This document shows, in pieces, positions 12,335-23,729 of a stretch of 64,000 nucleotides of DNA. The notes under the pieces were generated by a model. It did no database searches and had not been told where the DNA came from. It saw nothing but the letters and a program-made list of their open reading frames with translations. The translations under genes and the position numbers were made by a program. How positions within the stretch are numbered: position 1 is the stretch's first letter; each line of letters begins with the position of its first letter. This DNA comes from Mermis nigrescens (taxonomy: Eukaryota > Nematoda > Enoplea > Mermithida > Mermithidae), in contig JAVLUZ010000547.1 in assembly GCA_036768485.1 (NCBI GenBank), positions 1,440,501-1,504,500 on the forward strand, in the 5' to 3' direction.

Positions 12335-14180
12335 ACTCAATATAAATTCGCTAGCGCATTTTGCGGCGTTTTTATGAAATGCTGCAGTGTTTTTTGTGCA
12401 TGGTCCCTTTTTACATGTACAAAGATGGTCCTCAAAAGTCATAGTGTATTTTGTATATGCAAATTTGTGGGTATTATAATATGCTGCAGTAGCGATTTTA
12501 GTGTTACAAAACAAGGTTTTTCGACGTTTAGTGGCGTAGTTATGCTAATTTCTGGGATTCTGACATCAAAAACTACTAAAAATTGTTTCGAATGGCGCGA
12601 AGCGCCGAAAGATTTGACGTTTTCTATTCTACATGCAAATTCTGCCATTATAAAGATATATCGGACAAACAATAACTTATCTTAATTTCTGCTAATTTTA
12701 GACTGTACACTTTTTGTCTTCTCAAAAATCTTTGTATATGTACGAAGATGGTCTTGAAAAGTCTTTGAGCATCGGGAAAAATCTTTGCTGAATACAAGAA
12801 AAACTGAAATGTTGTATCCACTAAAGTCATAAAATTCGAATTTTTTGTAGAGTTGCTGTCTCGTGTATAGTGCTGGCCTCTAAAAAAACCAGTCGATTTG
12901 TAACCTGAAAAAAACCACCCTTTTTCCCATAACCAAATGGAGATGACTGATGATATTATACTGGCGAACAAGCTATGCCGTGAGGATTACGACTGACCCC
13001 TGATCTCTTTCTGGATCATTCAGAAACTTGAGATATAAATTTGTCGAAAAGTTCCTAAAAATTGCAGTTTTCATGATTTTTTCAAAGCATTTTTGAGGGT
13101 CAGTATTTCTACCCGTATTCCTATTTGCTGGAATCTTTTATGTTTTCACGTTAGGCTCCCTTTCAGACTAATGTCAGAAAAAAATTTAGTTGTCCTGTCA
13201 TGCACATATAGCTACAGTATACCTTCAAAGTCAAACCCAAAAAAAACCAGTTGTAACCTGAAAAACCAGCACCAATTGTCACGAAACTTAGCAGGAATGA
13301 GCCTCGTAGCACCTTACATGATGCCTGATATTTATTTTTCACAAAAATGGGAATCAACCCAAAAACTGCCAAAAAAGTTCGATTGTAACCTAAAAAACCA
13401 CTGTAACCAAGAAAAGACCGATGCTAAGTATACGTTGCCATGGCAACGAAATTACTTTTCATCAAGTTGCATAATTTTGCAATGATTCCTTGCAGATGTA
13501 GAAGAGACTAACATAGAGTTGTTCTTATCGCTTAAAGACTATTTGTGAAATTAATAGAACTTTTATAAAATTCAGAAAAAAATTATTGATTTTTATATAA
13601 ACGTGATAAAATGAACGGAAATCTCGTAAAAAATGAATTTTTTAAAAAATATGATCATTCAAGGTCAACTCAACTATTTTTACGCTGCAAACCACGCACT
13701 TCGCACAACATTTAGGGGTCGTTCTTTTTATTTCCATGGTTTTTTTACTTCCCAAATGGAATTCGCTGGTTTTTTTAGTTATGACTTTGATCGATTTTTT
13801 CTCCATGACTAAAGGGATCTATAAAATCAACTAAAGTGGCGAAAGATGGAGCATCGACGGGACATTGCTCTGATTATATAAGTTTCTACACGGGTGCTTG
13901 CATAATGAAAATATGCAAAATACATGAAACGTTGTTTTTTTCAGAGGCCATGACTATATATTTTCGATTTTTGTCGATGAAGTGTGTAATATGTATTTAT
14001 AAATTTATTCAGCTTTGAGCATTCAATGTGATGGTAACCAAATATGCGGTCTATCTATTCACATCAGAAGAATTTTTATTTATAGTCGTAAAAACTTGAC
14101 AAAAATGACGTTTACCAAATCCTTTTATTCTTCACCTCGGTATATGAATATTTTCGAAACTGAGCATGCTATTTCTTCTG
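12335..14180. other. Repeat-derived intergenic DNA
   Basis: 12400-12800 shares blocks (TACATGTACAAAGATGGTC, GTCTTTG) with 25900-26400 and 31390-31805, and includes a GCGAAGC mini-hairpin at 12597-12603. From 12895 to 13415 the phrase TTGTAACCTGAAAAACCA recurs three times. No gene is recognised; the longer open frames here follow the repeat sequence. Confidence 0.4.
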
Positions 14181-14880
14181 CATATAGTGCACAAGGTCAG
14201 GGTCGGCAGGGGTGGGGTTAGAAATGCTGAAAATCCAAAACAGTAATTCTAACGTCCTGGATTTTTTGCTGTTTAAACGATCAAAATTCTCGAAATCGTC
14301 TATTATACCGTTTTTTTCGTGGTAATATCGGATTCTTAAAGCATTCTTAATCCATTTTGACTGCGTGTTCAATTTGTTCTGACTTTTTCGATTTTTTAAT
14401 TTTTTATGCTCTAGAAAGATAGACCATCGTCAGAATCGCTGAAAAACGATGTTTTTGCCGCGTACCTACCATTTTTGTACCCAAACAAGGCAATTTATAA
14501 ATATCACCCCTTTAGAGTTCCAATGTTGTACGTGCATGTATCCTTTTAATCCGAAAAATGATGCAGAAATTCTTTTATCGGCTCAAAATCGCCGGACAGT
14601 AAATGTCCGCCTGACCCGTCAGTGGGGGGGGGATGTATTGCGAGATAAGCGGAAGTAAATGTAGTTTTGAGCGTATCTCGGCGAGCTCTATACGACGGTG
14701 AAGAAAAATTTAAGAAAAAACTTAAAAATTTTTCACTTTATTGCATATTATTAATATACAACAAATGGATCATTTAAGCTGATATCTCATCTCTTAATCG
14801 ACAAATTATTTCTTATATCTTGCCTTTGTATTTAATCATTGTGCTTTACAGAGAAAAACAATACAAATAGTGATCTACTC

Positions 14881-15205
14881 CGGCGCGAAGCGCCGCAAAA
14901 TTCCACATATTCTGCATGTCAAGCTCAAATACGAGCGCTTTTGAGCGGGCTAGAAGACAAAAAACACATATAATCAATAAATGCGGCGCGAGCGCCGGAA
15001 AAATTTCATGTTTCCCGTGTCATAACTCAAATTTGAGTTGGTTAGTGAGCTAGAAGGCAAAACTTATAGCTGAGCAATGAATCCGGCGCACATCGCCGGT
15101 GAAAAGTGACATGTTCTCTGTGTCTAACTCAAATTTGAGTGATTTTTAGCGTTTTAGAAGACAAAACTATACATAAACAGTAAATCTGGCGCGAAGCGCC
15201 GGAAA
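14881..15205. repeat. Tandem array, ~100-bp unit with two palindromes
   Basis: Four unit starts, at 14881, 14984, 15084 and 15187 (spacing 103, 100, 103), each open with a GC-rich mini-palindrome of the GGCGCGAAGCGCC type. The second and third units also carry the perfect palindrome ACTCAAATTTGAGT, and the first has a diverged version. The phrase TAGAAGACAAAA precedes each next unit. No protein coding. Confidence 0.75.
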
Positions 15206-15623
15206 ATCCCAATTTACTAGCCCAAAAGTACGCTAAAAGCTTGTTTTGACTATGTTTTGGACGCACTTAGCCAATTTTCCATTTTTTCCTTTGGGGACCC
15301 TTGAATTGAAAAAAATTTTCTCATTTCGAAGGGGAGGGTGGGGCGCCCCTCATGCCCTCCTGGTTACGGGCCTGCCCCTATGTGCATATGTGCGCTGGAT
15401 GGTAGGATTTTAGGTGAAATATTTACTATGAAGGGGTGTCACAGGCACTTTGTCTACATTCTAGTCTAACCGACTTTATATGTGTAAAAGTTTTTCGGTT
15501 CTGTCATTAATTTGCTTACCCCTTGACGATATGACAAGCTTTCGGGCTTTAAGCCATTACTCGTAGTTAGTAATTTTTTTTATTGAAGACATTTACAAAA
15601 AAGGATACTAATACTCATCTCAG

Positions 15624-16276
15624 TAGTGATGTACCGTTGCCGCGTTTTTTACCTGCGCAGTGCCGGTGCCGATGCTGAATTAACATTTATACGATGCATT
15701 ATATTCCTGCAAAATTTTAAGTTTTTTAATTGCTTTTCGCTGAATACATCACATTCGTTGGCCATGTAAGTATTTCTTTATCGTTTGTAAATTATACTGA
15801 AAGACAAATTATAAAAATGAATCGCAACAATAAGGAAATTCGAACATTAAAATTTCAGTCAAAATGAAGCGAAAGAGCGTGTTTGTGACATGCAACACTG
15901 TTTACGAGTGATTAGTACAAAATTAGACTTCTCCTGTGCCTGTCAAATTTTGGCGTAAATGAGCTACTAAATTCAAAATAACTTAAGTAGGTGTTTATTG
16001 TTTCAACTAGCTCAATCTACAGTATAAACAGTCAAGTTGAAATAGATTCAAACAATAAATTTGCATTGTGGAAAATTTTGAAGACTATCTTGTCATTCGG
16101 ATAAGTTAAAAAGTGTTTCATTCAGCCAGCCAAGAGATCTGATTAGCCCATCGCAACTTTCTTTATGCCCTTTTTTCTTTATATAGATGATAAAAGACTT
16201 TCAGCTTTTCCATATTTTTTGCATTTTATAAGGCGCCGGAGCCGGTACCAGCTAAGCGGCAGCTGGGACATCACTA
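15624..16276. mobile_element. Non-autonomous element with TAGTGATGT / ACATCACTA ends
   Basis: The 9-bp ends are perfectly inverted. GC-rich sub-terminal sequence (GCCGGTGCCGATGC on the left, GGCGCCGGAGCCGGTACC on the right) encloses an AT-rich, non-coding body. I could not identify an unambiguous target duplication. Confidence 0.5.
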
Positions 16277-17756
16277 ATACGATACTATACACAAACGCTG
16301 GGGTTTAACCGAAACCAAAAGGGGGAGTAAAGGAGTTGCGCCGCAGCACATGGGAGAACAACTAGCGAACTTTTTTTAAACATATAAAAAATAATATCTT
16401 CATCTCTCCAATGGAACAAATTTCAAAATACTATGATTAGATCAGTCCACTCGGTGTACAATAGGGTCTAGCCGTACCATTTTGGAAGCGTGGGAGTAGT
16501 AAATGACGTGATCTATTTCTTTGAAAATATGGCAAAACCGCTTTAAATGGTCTGAAAAACAAGTTTCCTTTAAAGTCATTGTTTATGATAAAAAATCTGA
16601 GATTGATCGGGGACTTTTGACTTCGAGTCAATGATTCCCCATTATACCTGGACAATATCCTGTTTCTGCTCGTTCGCTGCGCGAGCGGAACCAAAAGGTG
16701 GTCGGTGAGGAGGGATCCTCTGGGCGGGAATATGTTTTGTGCAAACCTGAAAATACCATTTTTTGGATCTAGCAAACGATTTTTTACGCCGAACAACCAA
16801 TGTTTGGACCAGGCAAACCCGTTTTTGGACCTAAACAGCCTTTACTGGGCTAAAAACGATCATTTTTTTACATCGAAAACCATTTTTCAAGTCTGGACAA
16901 ATAGTTTTTGAACCCGATTAGCCACTCTTAAGCTGGGCAATTGACTACACCTGTTCAAACCAGGATGACCCACCTTAATTTAGTAAACGTTGAACGGGAG
17001 AACCATGATTTTATTTGTGATTTTATTTTTATTGCTATAATTTATTTTTATTTCTGTATGATTTTATCATAAATAATACAAATTATCAGAAAGCCCGTCT
17101 GCGAGTATGTTAATAAGTAGTGCGCACCTACCGATTAAGTGAAATTCCATGCCGCCTGTTTTCCGCGGTCGCGTCAGACGTTATCCAATATAGGCATGAA
17201 CCTCATGGAGCATATTTCTTGCGTACCTAAATCAAATTACGAAAAATCCCTAAAGGAACTTGTATGGAATGAAATTTTTCAAAAAGTGTTAAATAGGCCG
17301 GTGTCGGCGATTCTGTGCAATCTCTATCAATAAATTTGTGTTCCGCCGTTGAGGATATTTTACCGCGCAAAACCTGTTTGAACTGAGAGGGATGAATTAA
17401 TCCGGCCTCGAACGACATGATGATCTCTCCTTACTTCACATATTCAGTATCTTTACGGAATGATTTTTTCAGGCCTGGATGGGCTTTGTTGTTCAGCAAA
17501 TATGTTGGACGTTCGACCAGTAATTTTGCTATTACGAAGTGAGTCTACTTTTAACTCAACGTTATAAGTGTTTTTTTCAGTGAAGGGCAGATGGTCGGAC
17601 GGTGACATATTCCTACAGGTAGAAACTTAAATTATGTAATGCGCGGATTTGTCGATTACAATTTAATTTTCTGTCGTACGTAGCTCGATTTCAATTATCG
17701 CATTTCTCACGATTAAAGGATCCATTCGCTGAATAAATTTATAAGCCGCACAAGGC
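16277..17756. other. Intergenic DNA with a weak ~40-bp repeat
   Basis: 16730-16930 has units of the type ...CCATTTTTTGGA-CC/TAGCAAAC... repeated four or five times, resembling the inside of family C. The remainder is AT-rich and no gene is recognised. Confidence 0.35.
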
Positions 17757-18110
17757 CAAGGTCGGCGGGGGTAAATTTAGCGTTCACGCTTTTTTGCCAG
17801 CCAAATGACGAAAATGGTCAAAACAGCCTACGTAATGCACTTTTATGTGGGAATATCGCAGTTTTCGCCCATGTTGACTGTACTACATCGCTTTTAACAC
17901 TACGCAATATAGAAATTGATCAGTCTGACCATTTTGGCACAATTTTTGGCGCCTTTATGCAAAGAGTACATAAAAATATTTTTAGCGTTAAAAATGATAC
18001 AGGCGCTAATCCATCGTTTTTCGGTTTAGGAAGGAAAATTTTTGTCTTCACCTCCGCCTTAATTTCCATAATACAAAAATAATTGCATTTTGATAATTCC
18101 TCGATGAGCT
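17757..18110 (+). repeat. Family C' repeat copy (AAGGTCGGCGGGGGT start)
   Basis: It shares the ordered blocks AAAATGGTCAAAA, AATATCGCA, a TTTTGAC-like stretch, CTTTTAACA and TTTTTGGCGCCTTT with copies at 19946-20330, 25195-25570 and (minus) 38823-39227. The class is uncertain; the ends resemble family C (CATAGGTGCACAAGGTC). Confidence 0.5.
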
Positions 18111-18147
18111 CTATACAATGATTTTACTTTGTTTTTGGACCGACATA

Positions 18148-18967
18148 GGCCCGAATGACAGGACGTGGGTTAGTTTAACCTAAAATTAACGGGAATTCTC
18201 GGGTTAGCTAACCAACGCTTAAATTTAACCCGTAGGACAGAAGGTGGGTTAAACTCGAGTAAGCTAGCCCAGAATTACAGCGGGGTAACCCGACTTTTTA
18301 TTACTTTAATCCGAGATCGACGCGTATTCCGCAATGCCGAACGTGTATCAAAGGCAGTAAATGTTCATTCGAACTGCCGAAATGATACAGGTACTGCTAA
18401 GCGAACCGTTTAATGGCCATGTAAAGTAATACGCAGTAATGCTGTAACTGATTCGTCGACCATCGCGTATGCGATGAAAATAAGGAAATAAAAATCGGTA
18501 AAAGTGATAAATATAATTAGTAAGGACGTAAAATGAAGAAAATAATTGAAATTAAAATAAGAAGTCACTCAATGTGAATCTAATCGATGTGATCGCCTTT
18601 TGCAAAATATGTTCGAAACTATTCGAGCTTTTAAGTTTGTTTTGATCAATAGCGTAGGCACTGCTTTCTATATTTGCTCTCAATTCGAAACAGCTCTGAT
18701 TTATTTTTGAGCTCAAGAGAATCAAAACATGTATGGTCAGTAATGCAATAAGATAGACAACCCGAGATTTAATCCTGCTAGGAGCAGGATTAAAAATCTC
18801 GGGTTAAATCGACCATTTTTAACCCACCGTTGGTTCAAACCACTTTCTGTCATACCGACATTTAACCCGAGATGATACCCGACTTTAACCTCGGGTTAAA
18901 GTTAACTCGCTTTCTGTCTTACAGTTTAACCTAAGGTTACGTTTAACCAACGTTCTGTCATTCGGGC
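18148..18967. repeat. Foldback-like element, GGCCCGAATGACAG ends, with GGGTTAAA repeats
   Basis: The ends GGCCCGAATGACAG (18148) and CTGTCATTCGGGCC (to 18967) are perfectly inverted over 14 bp. Several internal GACAGAANGTGGGTTAAA blocks lie in both orientations. Near 18759-18805 an inner hairpin pairs CCCGAGATTT-AATCCTGCT with AGCAGGATT-AAAATCTCGGG. The recurring GACAGAACG core is shared with the element at 1-1120. No coding content. Confidence 0.65.
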
Positions 18968-19479
18968 CTTATACGATTGTAAGAGATGTATCGTTCTACT
19001 TAAACACGACTAGCGCTTCGTACTAATTTAGTGTCGCACTTTTAAAAGCCTATACTTGACTCGGATATACGGTGAATATGCCCGAATCGTATTGTACAAA
19101 TTTGACAATTTTCTGTTTCGTTTGTCTTCAAAAAAGCTAAAAAATTGTGTTTAAGACGGTAAAAGTACATGAATTTTTTTATGCTCCACGCCATCGTTTT
19201 CTGAACTGTTTATCTACGAAATAGCTAAACTACATTACTAAAAGTTCAAAAACCTCCTGTTTGATCACAGAACGTCACAAAGAGTTTGTACATGCGAATT
19301 AGAACTTTGTACTTCGAAAACACTGCAATTTTTCTGTTTTGCTAAATAAAACGGAAATTAATGACTCACGTCAAGTTCTCAATGTCCAACTGAATTTTGG
19401 GCAGTTAAGGAGAAAAATATTAAAAAACGACAAATCATAATGCACTTTAAGGATTTTCAATTTTCCTCGTGTGAGGGAA

Positions 19480-19893
19480 GCAAACATGCACAAGAGCAGG
19501 GAAATTCAGGATAAGGGGGGGGTGTCGGGCCCAAAAAGTTTCACAAAGCGCCTTTTCTTGGCTAAAAAACGATTAATACACGTCAAAAACACTGTTTTTT
19601 GACGTTTAGAGCAATGTTCCTTCTTCCTAGAACATAAAAACATGAGAAAATTTTGCAAAAATTTGAAAAAAATCGAGTAAATTGATCAAAATATAGTCTT
19701 AAAATGTGTATATCACGCGAAGCGCCGAAAGCTTGAGACTTTTGAGCCAAAATGAGCTAAAAATGTCTAACAAGGCACACTTTATACAATTTTTACGAAA
19801 AATCGACAATTCTGGCAGCCAATTTTGCTGGGGTTAATCGCCATTCTAGGGCTGGATCAAACCCCATAAAACCCTCCTCCGTCAAGAACACGT
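19480..19893 (+). mobile_element. Family B MITE copy (CATGCACA start), diverged
   Basis: It contains the family B order: ACATGCACAAGAGCAGG, the AAAAACACTGTTTTTTGACG block, the GCGAAGC mini-hairpin at 19717-19723, and an end near AAGAACACGTATGG. Diverged relative to 31825-32217; no clear target duplication. Confidence 0.5.
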
Positions 19894-19945
19894 ATGGATC
19901 ATAGAATTTTTTCTATTTAGCTCAATAACGGACTAGCAACAAGGG

Positions 19946-20330
19946 CATAGGTGCACTAGGTCACGGTAGGCGGAGGGGAGGGTTTAATTCCAAAAATGCA
20001 GATTTTTTGCTGTTTCAACGATCAAAATTGTCAAAATAGCGTATAAAACGTTTTTTCGTTGTAATATCGCATTTTAAAAGCATTTTTAGTCAATTTTGAG
20101 AGCATTATATCACTTTTAACATTAAAAAATGCTAAACTTTATCAATTTTGGGCGCCTTTTGAATAAAGAGTACTTAAAAGTTTTAATCTAACGCGAAGCG
20201 CCGGAAAAGTTTTTTGAAGTTTTTACTGCTTTTGACCTCGAATGCAAAAAACGTTCCATCAGCTCAAAATCACCGGACAGTATCTGTCCGACTGACCCTT
20301 AAGGGGGAGTGCTCCCCCTATGTGTATGTA
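19946..20330 (+). repeat. Family C' repeat copy with GCGAAGC hairpin
   Basis: It starts CATAGGTGCACTAGGTC and finishes at CCCCCTATGTGTATG. It includes AATATCGCATTTTAAAAGC, TTTTGGGCGCCTTTT and ACGCGAAGCGCCGG (GCGAAGC at 20193-20199). Then come GGACAGTATCTGTCC, an imperfect palindrome, and GGGGGAGTGCTCCCCC, a second short palindrome. Non-coding. Confidence 0.6.
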
Positions 20331-20364
20331 TTAACCAAGGATAGATTTGAAGGGGTGACCGTCA

Positions 20365-20778
20365 GACATGCACAGCATGGGAATTCTGCGGTGGGGGGCG
20401 CTAAATTTCGAAATGTCTTTTTTAGACTGAAGAACGATGTATACGCGTTAAAAGCATAATTTTATTGACGTTTCTGACGATATTCTATCTTTCTGTAGCG
20501 CAAAAACTTCTAGAAAAAAACTTTAAGAAAATATCAAAAAAATTGTACAAAATATAGTAAGGGAAGGAATTTCGGCCCCTAATTTGGCACTTTTGGGTCG
20601 AAAGATCGTTGAAATACTCAAAAAAGCACTTTTTCATAAATTTTTGGAGAATCGTGATCATTTCTCAAAGCAAAAGCAGCAATATTATCAAAATTTCAAA
20701 TAATTTTATACGCTGTTAGTGTTTAACCCAAAAAAGCGGCTAAAATTGTATGTGGTCTAAAAATCAGAATTTCTCGCC
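20365..20778 (+). mobile_element. Family B MITE fragment interrupted by another element
   Basis: It begins ACATGCACAGCATGGGAATTC, as the full-length family B copies do, and runs into the element at 20779-21464. Confidence 0.5.
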
Positions 20779-21464
20779 AGTAGTGATCGACCGGAGATCC
20801 GGCCTCCGGCAAATCCGGCCATTTTTCCACTCCGGTGCTTCGGCCCGGAGGACATCCAAAAATCGGCCGGAGGCCTAAGAATATTTTCGTTTTTTGCATA
20901 GTGACCGAACGTACTAATTGCTGATACGCTTATTAAATATAGTCGGAGCACAATACAATATCAGAAAAAGGGAATGGCATGAAATAAAGTGACTCCACCA
21001 CCACTATCGTAAAATATTCATTTTTAGGAGGAAAGAAAATTACTCTATTGATCGATTCATGCAATCGCTGTGAAAATCGATGCAGGAAATCCCTGTTAAC
21101 ACTGGAACTCGTAGAGTAGCGTAAGATGCAGTCTGGCCTGCATGGCACATGCTATACTGATTTTCCAGATAATGTTGCTGTCCATTCTGTACGTCATATT
21201 CGCGGTTCACTGAACATAATATAGTATGTAACGTACCTATGTATATACTGTCACGCACAATCATGCTTTAATATCAAGTATCGCCTATTGACGCTTTATT
21301 TAGGGCAGGCTATGGAGACGGCAGCGTCTTACTACGGTCTAGGTCTCGGTCAAAAAGATGTCCTATCTATCCACACGTGTAAAATAAAATTTCCCCGGCT
21401 CCGGCCGGAGCAACATGGTTCAATCCGGCTCCGGCCATTTTGGCCACTCCGGTCGATCACTACT
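20779..21464. mobile_element. Non-autonomous element with 18-bp AGTAGTGATCGACCGGAG terminal inverted repeats
   Basis: AGTAGTGATCGACCGGAG at 20779-20796 is repeated inverted as CTCCGGTCGATCACTACT ending at 21464. Sub-terminal GGCCGGAG/CTCCGGCC blocks enrich both ends in GC. The AT-rich body is non-coding. The AGTAGTGAT start is shared with the element at 15624, so the two may be one superfamily. No target duplication was confirmed. Confidence 0.65.
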
Positions 21465-22172
21465 CGCTAGATTGATGAATTTCTGTATTTCTTAGTATTA
21501 AAAGTGATATCGTGCATTCAAACTCGACTAAAAATGCTTTGAAAATGCGACTCTGTCAAGCGAAAGCTCTTCAAATGGGTTATTTTGACCATTTTGTTCA
21601 TTTGACCAGCAACAAAGAGTGAACACTACATTAATTGGTCTGGATATCTGGAATTTCACCGTCGCCCTGCCGACCTTGACTTTGTCCATCTATGCAGGAG
21701 GCCATAGTTTCGCGCTAGGAATATTATGTTTTTATCGCCACAAAGACTTTCGGCGACTCCTAAAACAATTTCCGGAGCATCGAATCAGCTATTTCAGCAT
21801 AGTTTTCTTCGATATTTAAGCATAAATTTGAAAAACTTTCGACGCTTCGGCTTTTATGTTTGATCCAAGCGTATTACTACAGAATATCCAGAATCCATTC
21901 GAGCCTCCTAGAAAGTCATTTTGTCTAACTGTCATTATTTCTTGGCGTTTTGCGTCGGATTTTGGTCGAAGTTAAAGAAATTTAATCATTATTTCGCATA
22001 AAATTGTCGAAAATTTTGAAATTTCGTCGTAAAAATATTGCAGCAAAATTACTTTAAATAAAAGTAGATAATGTAAAACGAGGAAGACGCCATCTCGCGC
22101 GGGCGGGGCGAATTTCAGGACCTAATTTCGTCTGCGGCTTGTTTTACAGGCGGGGTTCGTGGCGTGTGCTTA
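21465..22172. other. Upstream region of PISD
   Basis: 21465-21692 is a minus-strand family C' fragment ending near GACTTTGTCCATCTATG. From about 22080 composition switches sharply to GC-rich, and an SP1-type GC box lies at 22101-22110. A further upstream exon is possible because TTTTACAG at 22142-22149 resembles an acceptor. Confidence 0.45.
22101..22110 (+). promoter_or_regulatory. GC box upstream of PISD start
   Basis: GGGCGGGGCG matches the SP1/KLF-type GC box. It lies 63 bp before the first in-frame ATG in a GC-rich island. Promoter function is an inference from position and composition. Confidence 0.4.
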
Positions 22173-22376
22173 ATGGTTAGCTTGATTTCGGGCTACGCTG
22201 TGATTTTAGGAGCGGCTGGCCGAGCGCCCGTCAGACGCGTCGGTCGTCGAGTCGGCCTCGTGTCCGCCTCGGCCGTCGCCTCCTTTGTCTGTTACCGACG
22301 ATGGGACGCCGCCAGGGAAAGACGCGGCGCCGAGCGGGGCGTCTTCAGGGACCCGGCGCCTTTTGGCCCTTGGACG
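22173..22376 (+). CDS. PISD: Phosphatidylserine decarboxylase, first recognised exon (targeting and membrane anchor)
   Basis: It encodes residues 1-68 if the first in-frame ATG is used. The N-terminus is rich in Arg and Ala with almost no acidic residues before position 44, as in mitochondrial presequences. Residues 27-41 (GLVSASAVASFV core) form the single membrane segment, followed by CYRRWDAARERRGAE, the same arrangement as animal PISD (hydrophobic segment, then YRQYEKYRERE in human). The exon ends at GPWT with a phase-0 donor ACG|GTAGGC. The open frame extends upstream to 22077 without another ATG, so an earlier exon spliced at 22149 cannot be excluded. The exon is far richer in GC than its surroundings. 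Confidence 0.72.
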
Positions 22377-23038
22377 GTAGGCTCTTCCAGTCATTAACAT
22401 AGCGATCGGAATATTAATTAATTGTAATGAAAAAACTAATCACGACCCACTGCCATCCGCATACGCATTACGAGCATGCTCGTTAATGGCCGCATTAACG
22501 TGCGAAGGTAGTCGGAATCGTTTTTCTTCCGTTATTTACTCTTAGTTTACTCATAAAGTGGGTCTTATCCCAGCACGTCTCCATTCCGGAAAAATGCGTC
22601 CTCGAACAATGTTTTTTTCTGCAAAAGTCATAAGTTATAGCCATTTTTGATACGCCGATGACGAATATGTTAGTCATTCTATGCGCATTGGACTTAACCG
22701 CTTACACTCGTCTAAACTGCCGACTCACTCATTCTAAACTGCCGATTCAATTAGCATTTTTGCCGGTAACCCCTTCCCGATAAGTTCTCGAGGCTTCACT
22801 TTGGTGCCAGACACGGGCTAAGCCTGAGGCGCAAATGGGCGGAAATTGCGGAGCGAGCGAAGGCGCGTAACTAATCCTAAGATCAAGCGAATGGAATAAC
22901 AGTTCTCAAATTTTAAAATTGAAGACAAAAAAATACCCGCCTTTCTGTTTAAAATGCTTATCATATTCGTAATTAGCGAATCAAATCAAGCCACAACCCG
23001 TCATGCGCAATTTAAAATTTGAATAATATTTGAATATA
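22377..23038 (+). other. PISD intron 1, proximal part
   Basis: It follows the donor GTAGGC. No repeat or exon is recognised in this part of the ~5.1-kb intron. Confidence 0.4.
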
Positions 23039-23729
23039 CTGAGTGTTCCGCCTATATGTCCCACCTGTTTTATCGCAATACCTTCGCTAATTCCCAATAT
23101 TTTCTAATAATTTTTTTCATAGTTGGAAGCTCCAATAGCCAACTGGATGACGCGATTTGGTTGCTTTTGCTTGTTCGTGATGTAAGCTATTGAACTCTGT
23201 GTAAAACCTTAGGTTCTTAAGTTTGCCCCGCTTAAACATACAAACTCTTATCTCCCGTTAAGTCAATCAATTCTGGATTTTTTCAAAAAGGTTTTCCGAT
23301 CAAATATAGAATGTCTCACGGGCCATCGACTGACCAAGTTTGCATGATTTGGTTACATACTCTTCGCGATTTAACATTTCTACAGAACTGACTTTTTCGC
23401 TATGCATAAATCGTACTGGGCGGCACTTTCTCACGGACTCGCGTAAACCTATTCAACGATTTTTTTATTGAAACAAAAGCAATCGGATACTGAGGATTCA
23501 TTATCTTTTATCGCTTCAGCCACTTGATTCGCGGGCGATGCATTGATCGCAAAATACATAAATTTTAATGCACACTTTACACAATAAACAAGCGTACCCG
23601 AATCCCGATCAAATCTTGTCAACGCTTACATACCTATTGGACCTAACTATATCCAAGAAACCGTGAAAAACTAATTATAATTGGCAGTTTTTATGAAAAA
23701 CGTGCGGTATAGTTAGGTGGGACACCCTT
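23039..23729. mobile_element. Possible mariner-like fossil
   Basis: The left end GAGTGTTCCGCCTATATG and the inverse of the right end, GGGTGTCCCACCTAACTATACCGC, align at most positions, and each end abuts a TA dinucleotide. Length is 691 bp. I see no transposase reading frame with a recognisable D,D(34)D motif. The end similarity is imperfect, so this call is tentative. Confidence 0.4.

Noticed and set aside
12164..12685. 173-codon plus-strand frame
   Set aside because: It crosses from a family D MITE into flanking repeat DNA, including the mini-hairpin; no protein signature.
14881..15205. Possible CRISPR-like array
   Set aside because: Units are ~100 bp and repeat over their whole length with drift, without short identical repeats and unique spacers; the DNA is eukaryotic.
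16437..16796. 119-codon minus-strand frame
   Set aside because: Composition follows repeat sequence with ~40-bp periodicity; no motif, no splice context.
22206..22400. Minus-strand frame opposite PISD exon 1
   Set aside because: Antisense shadow of a GC-rich coding exon.
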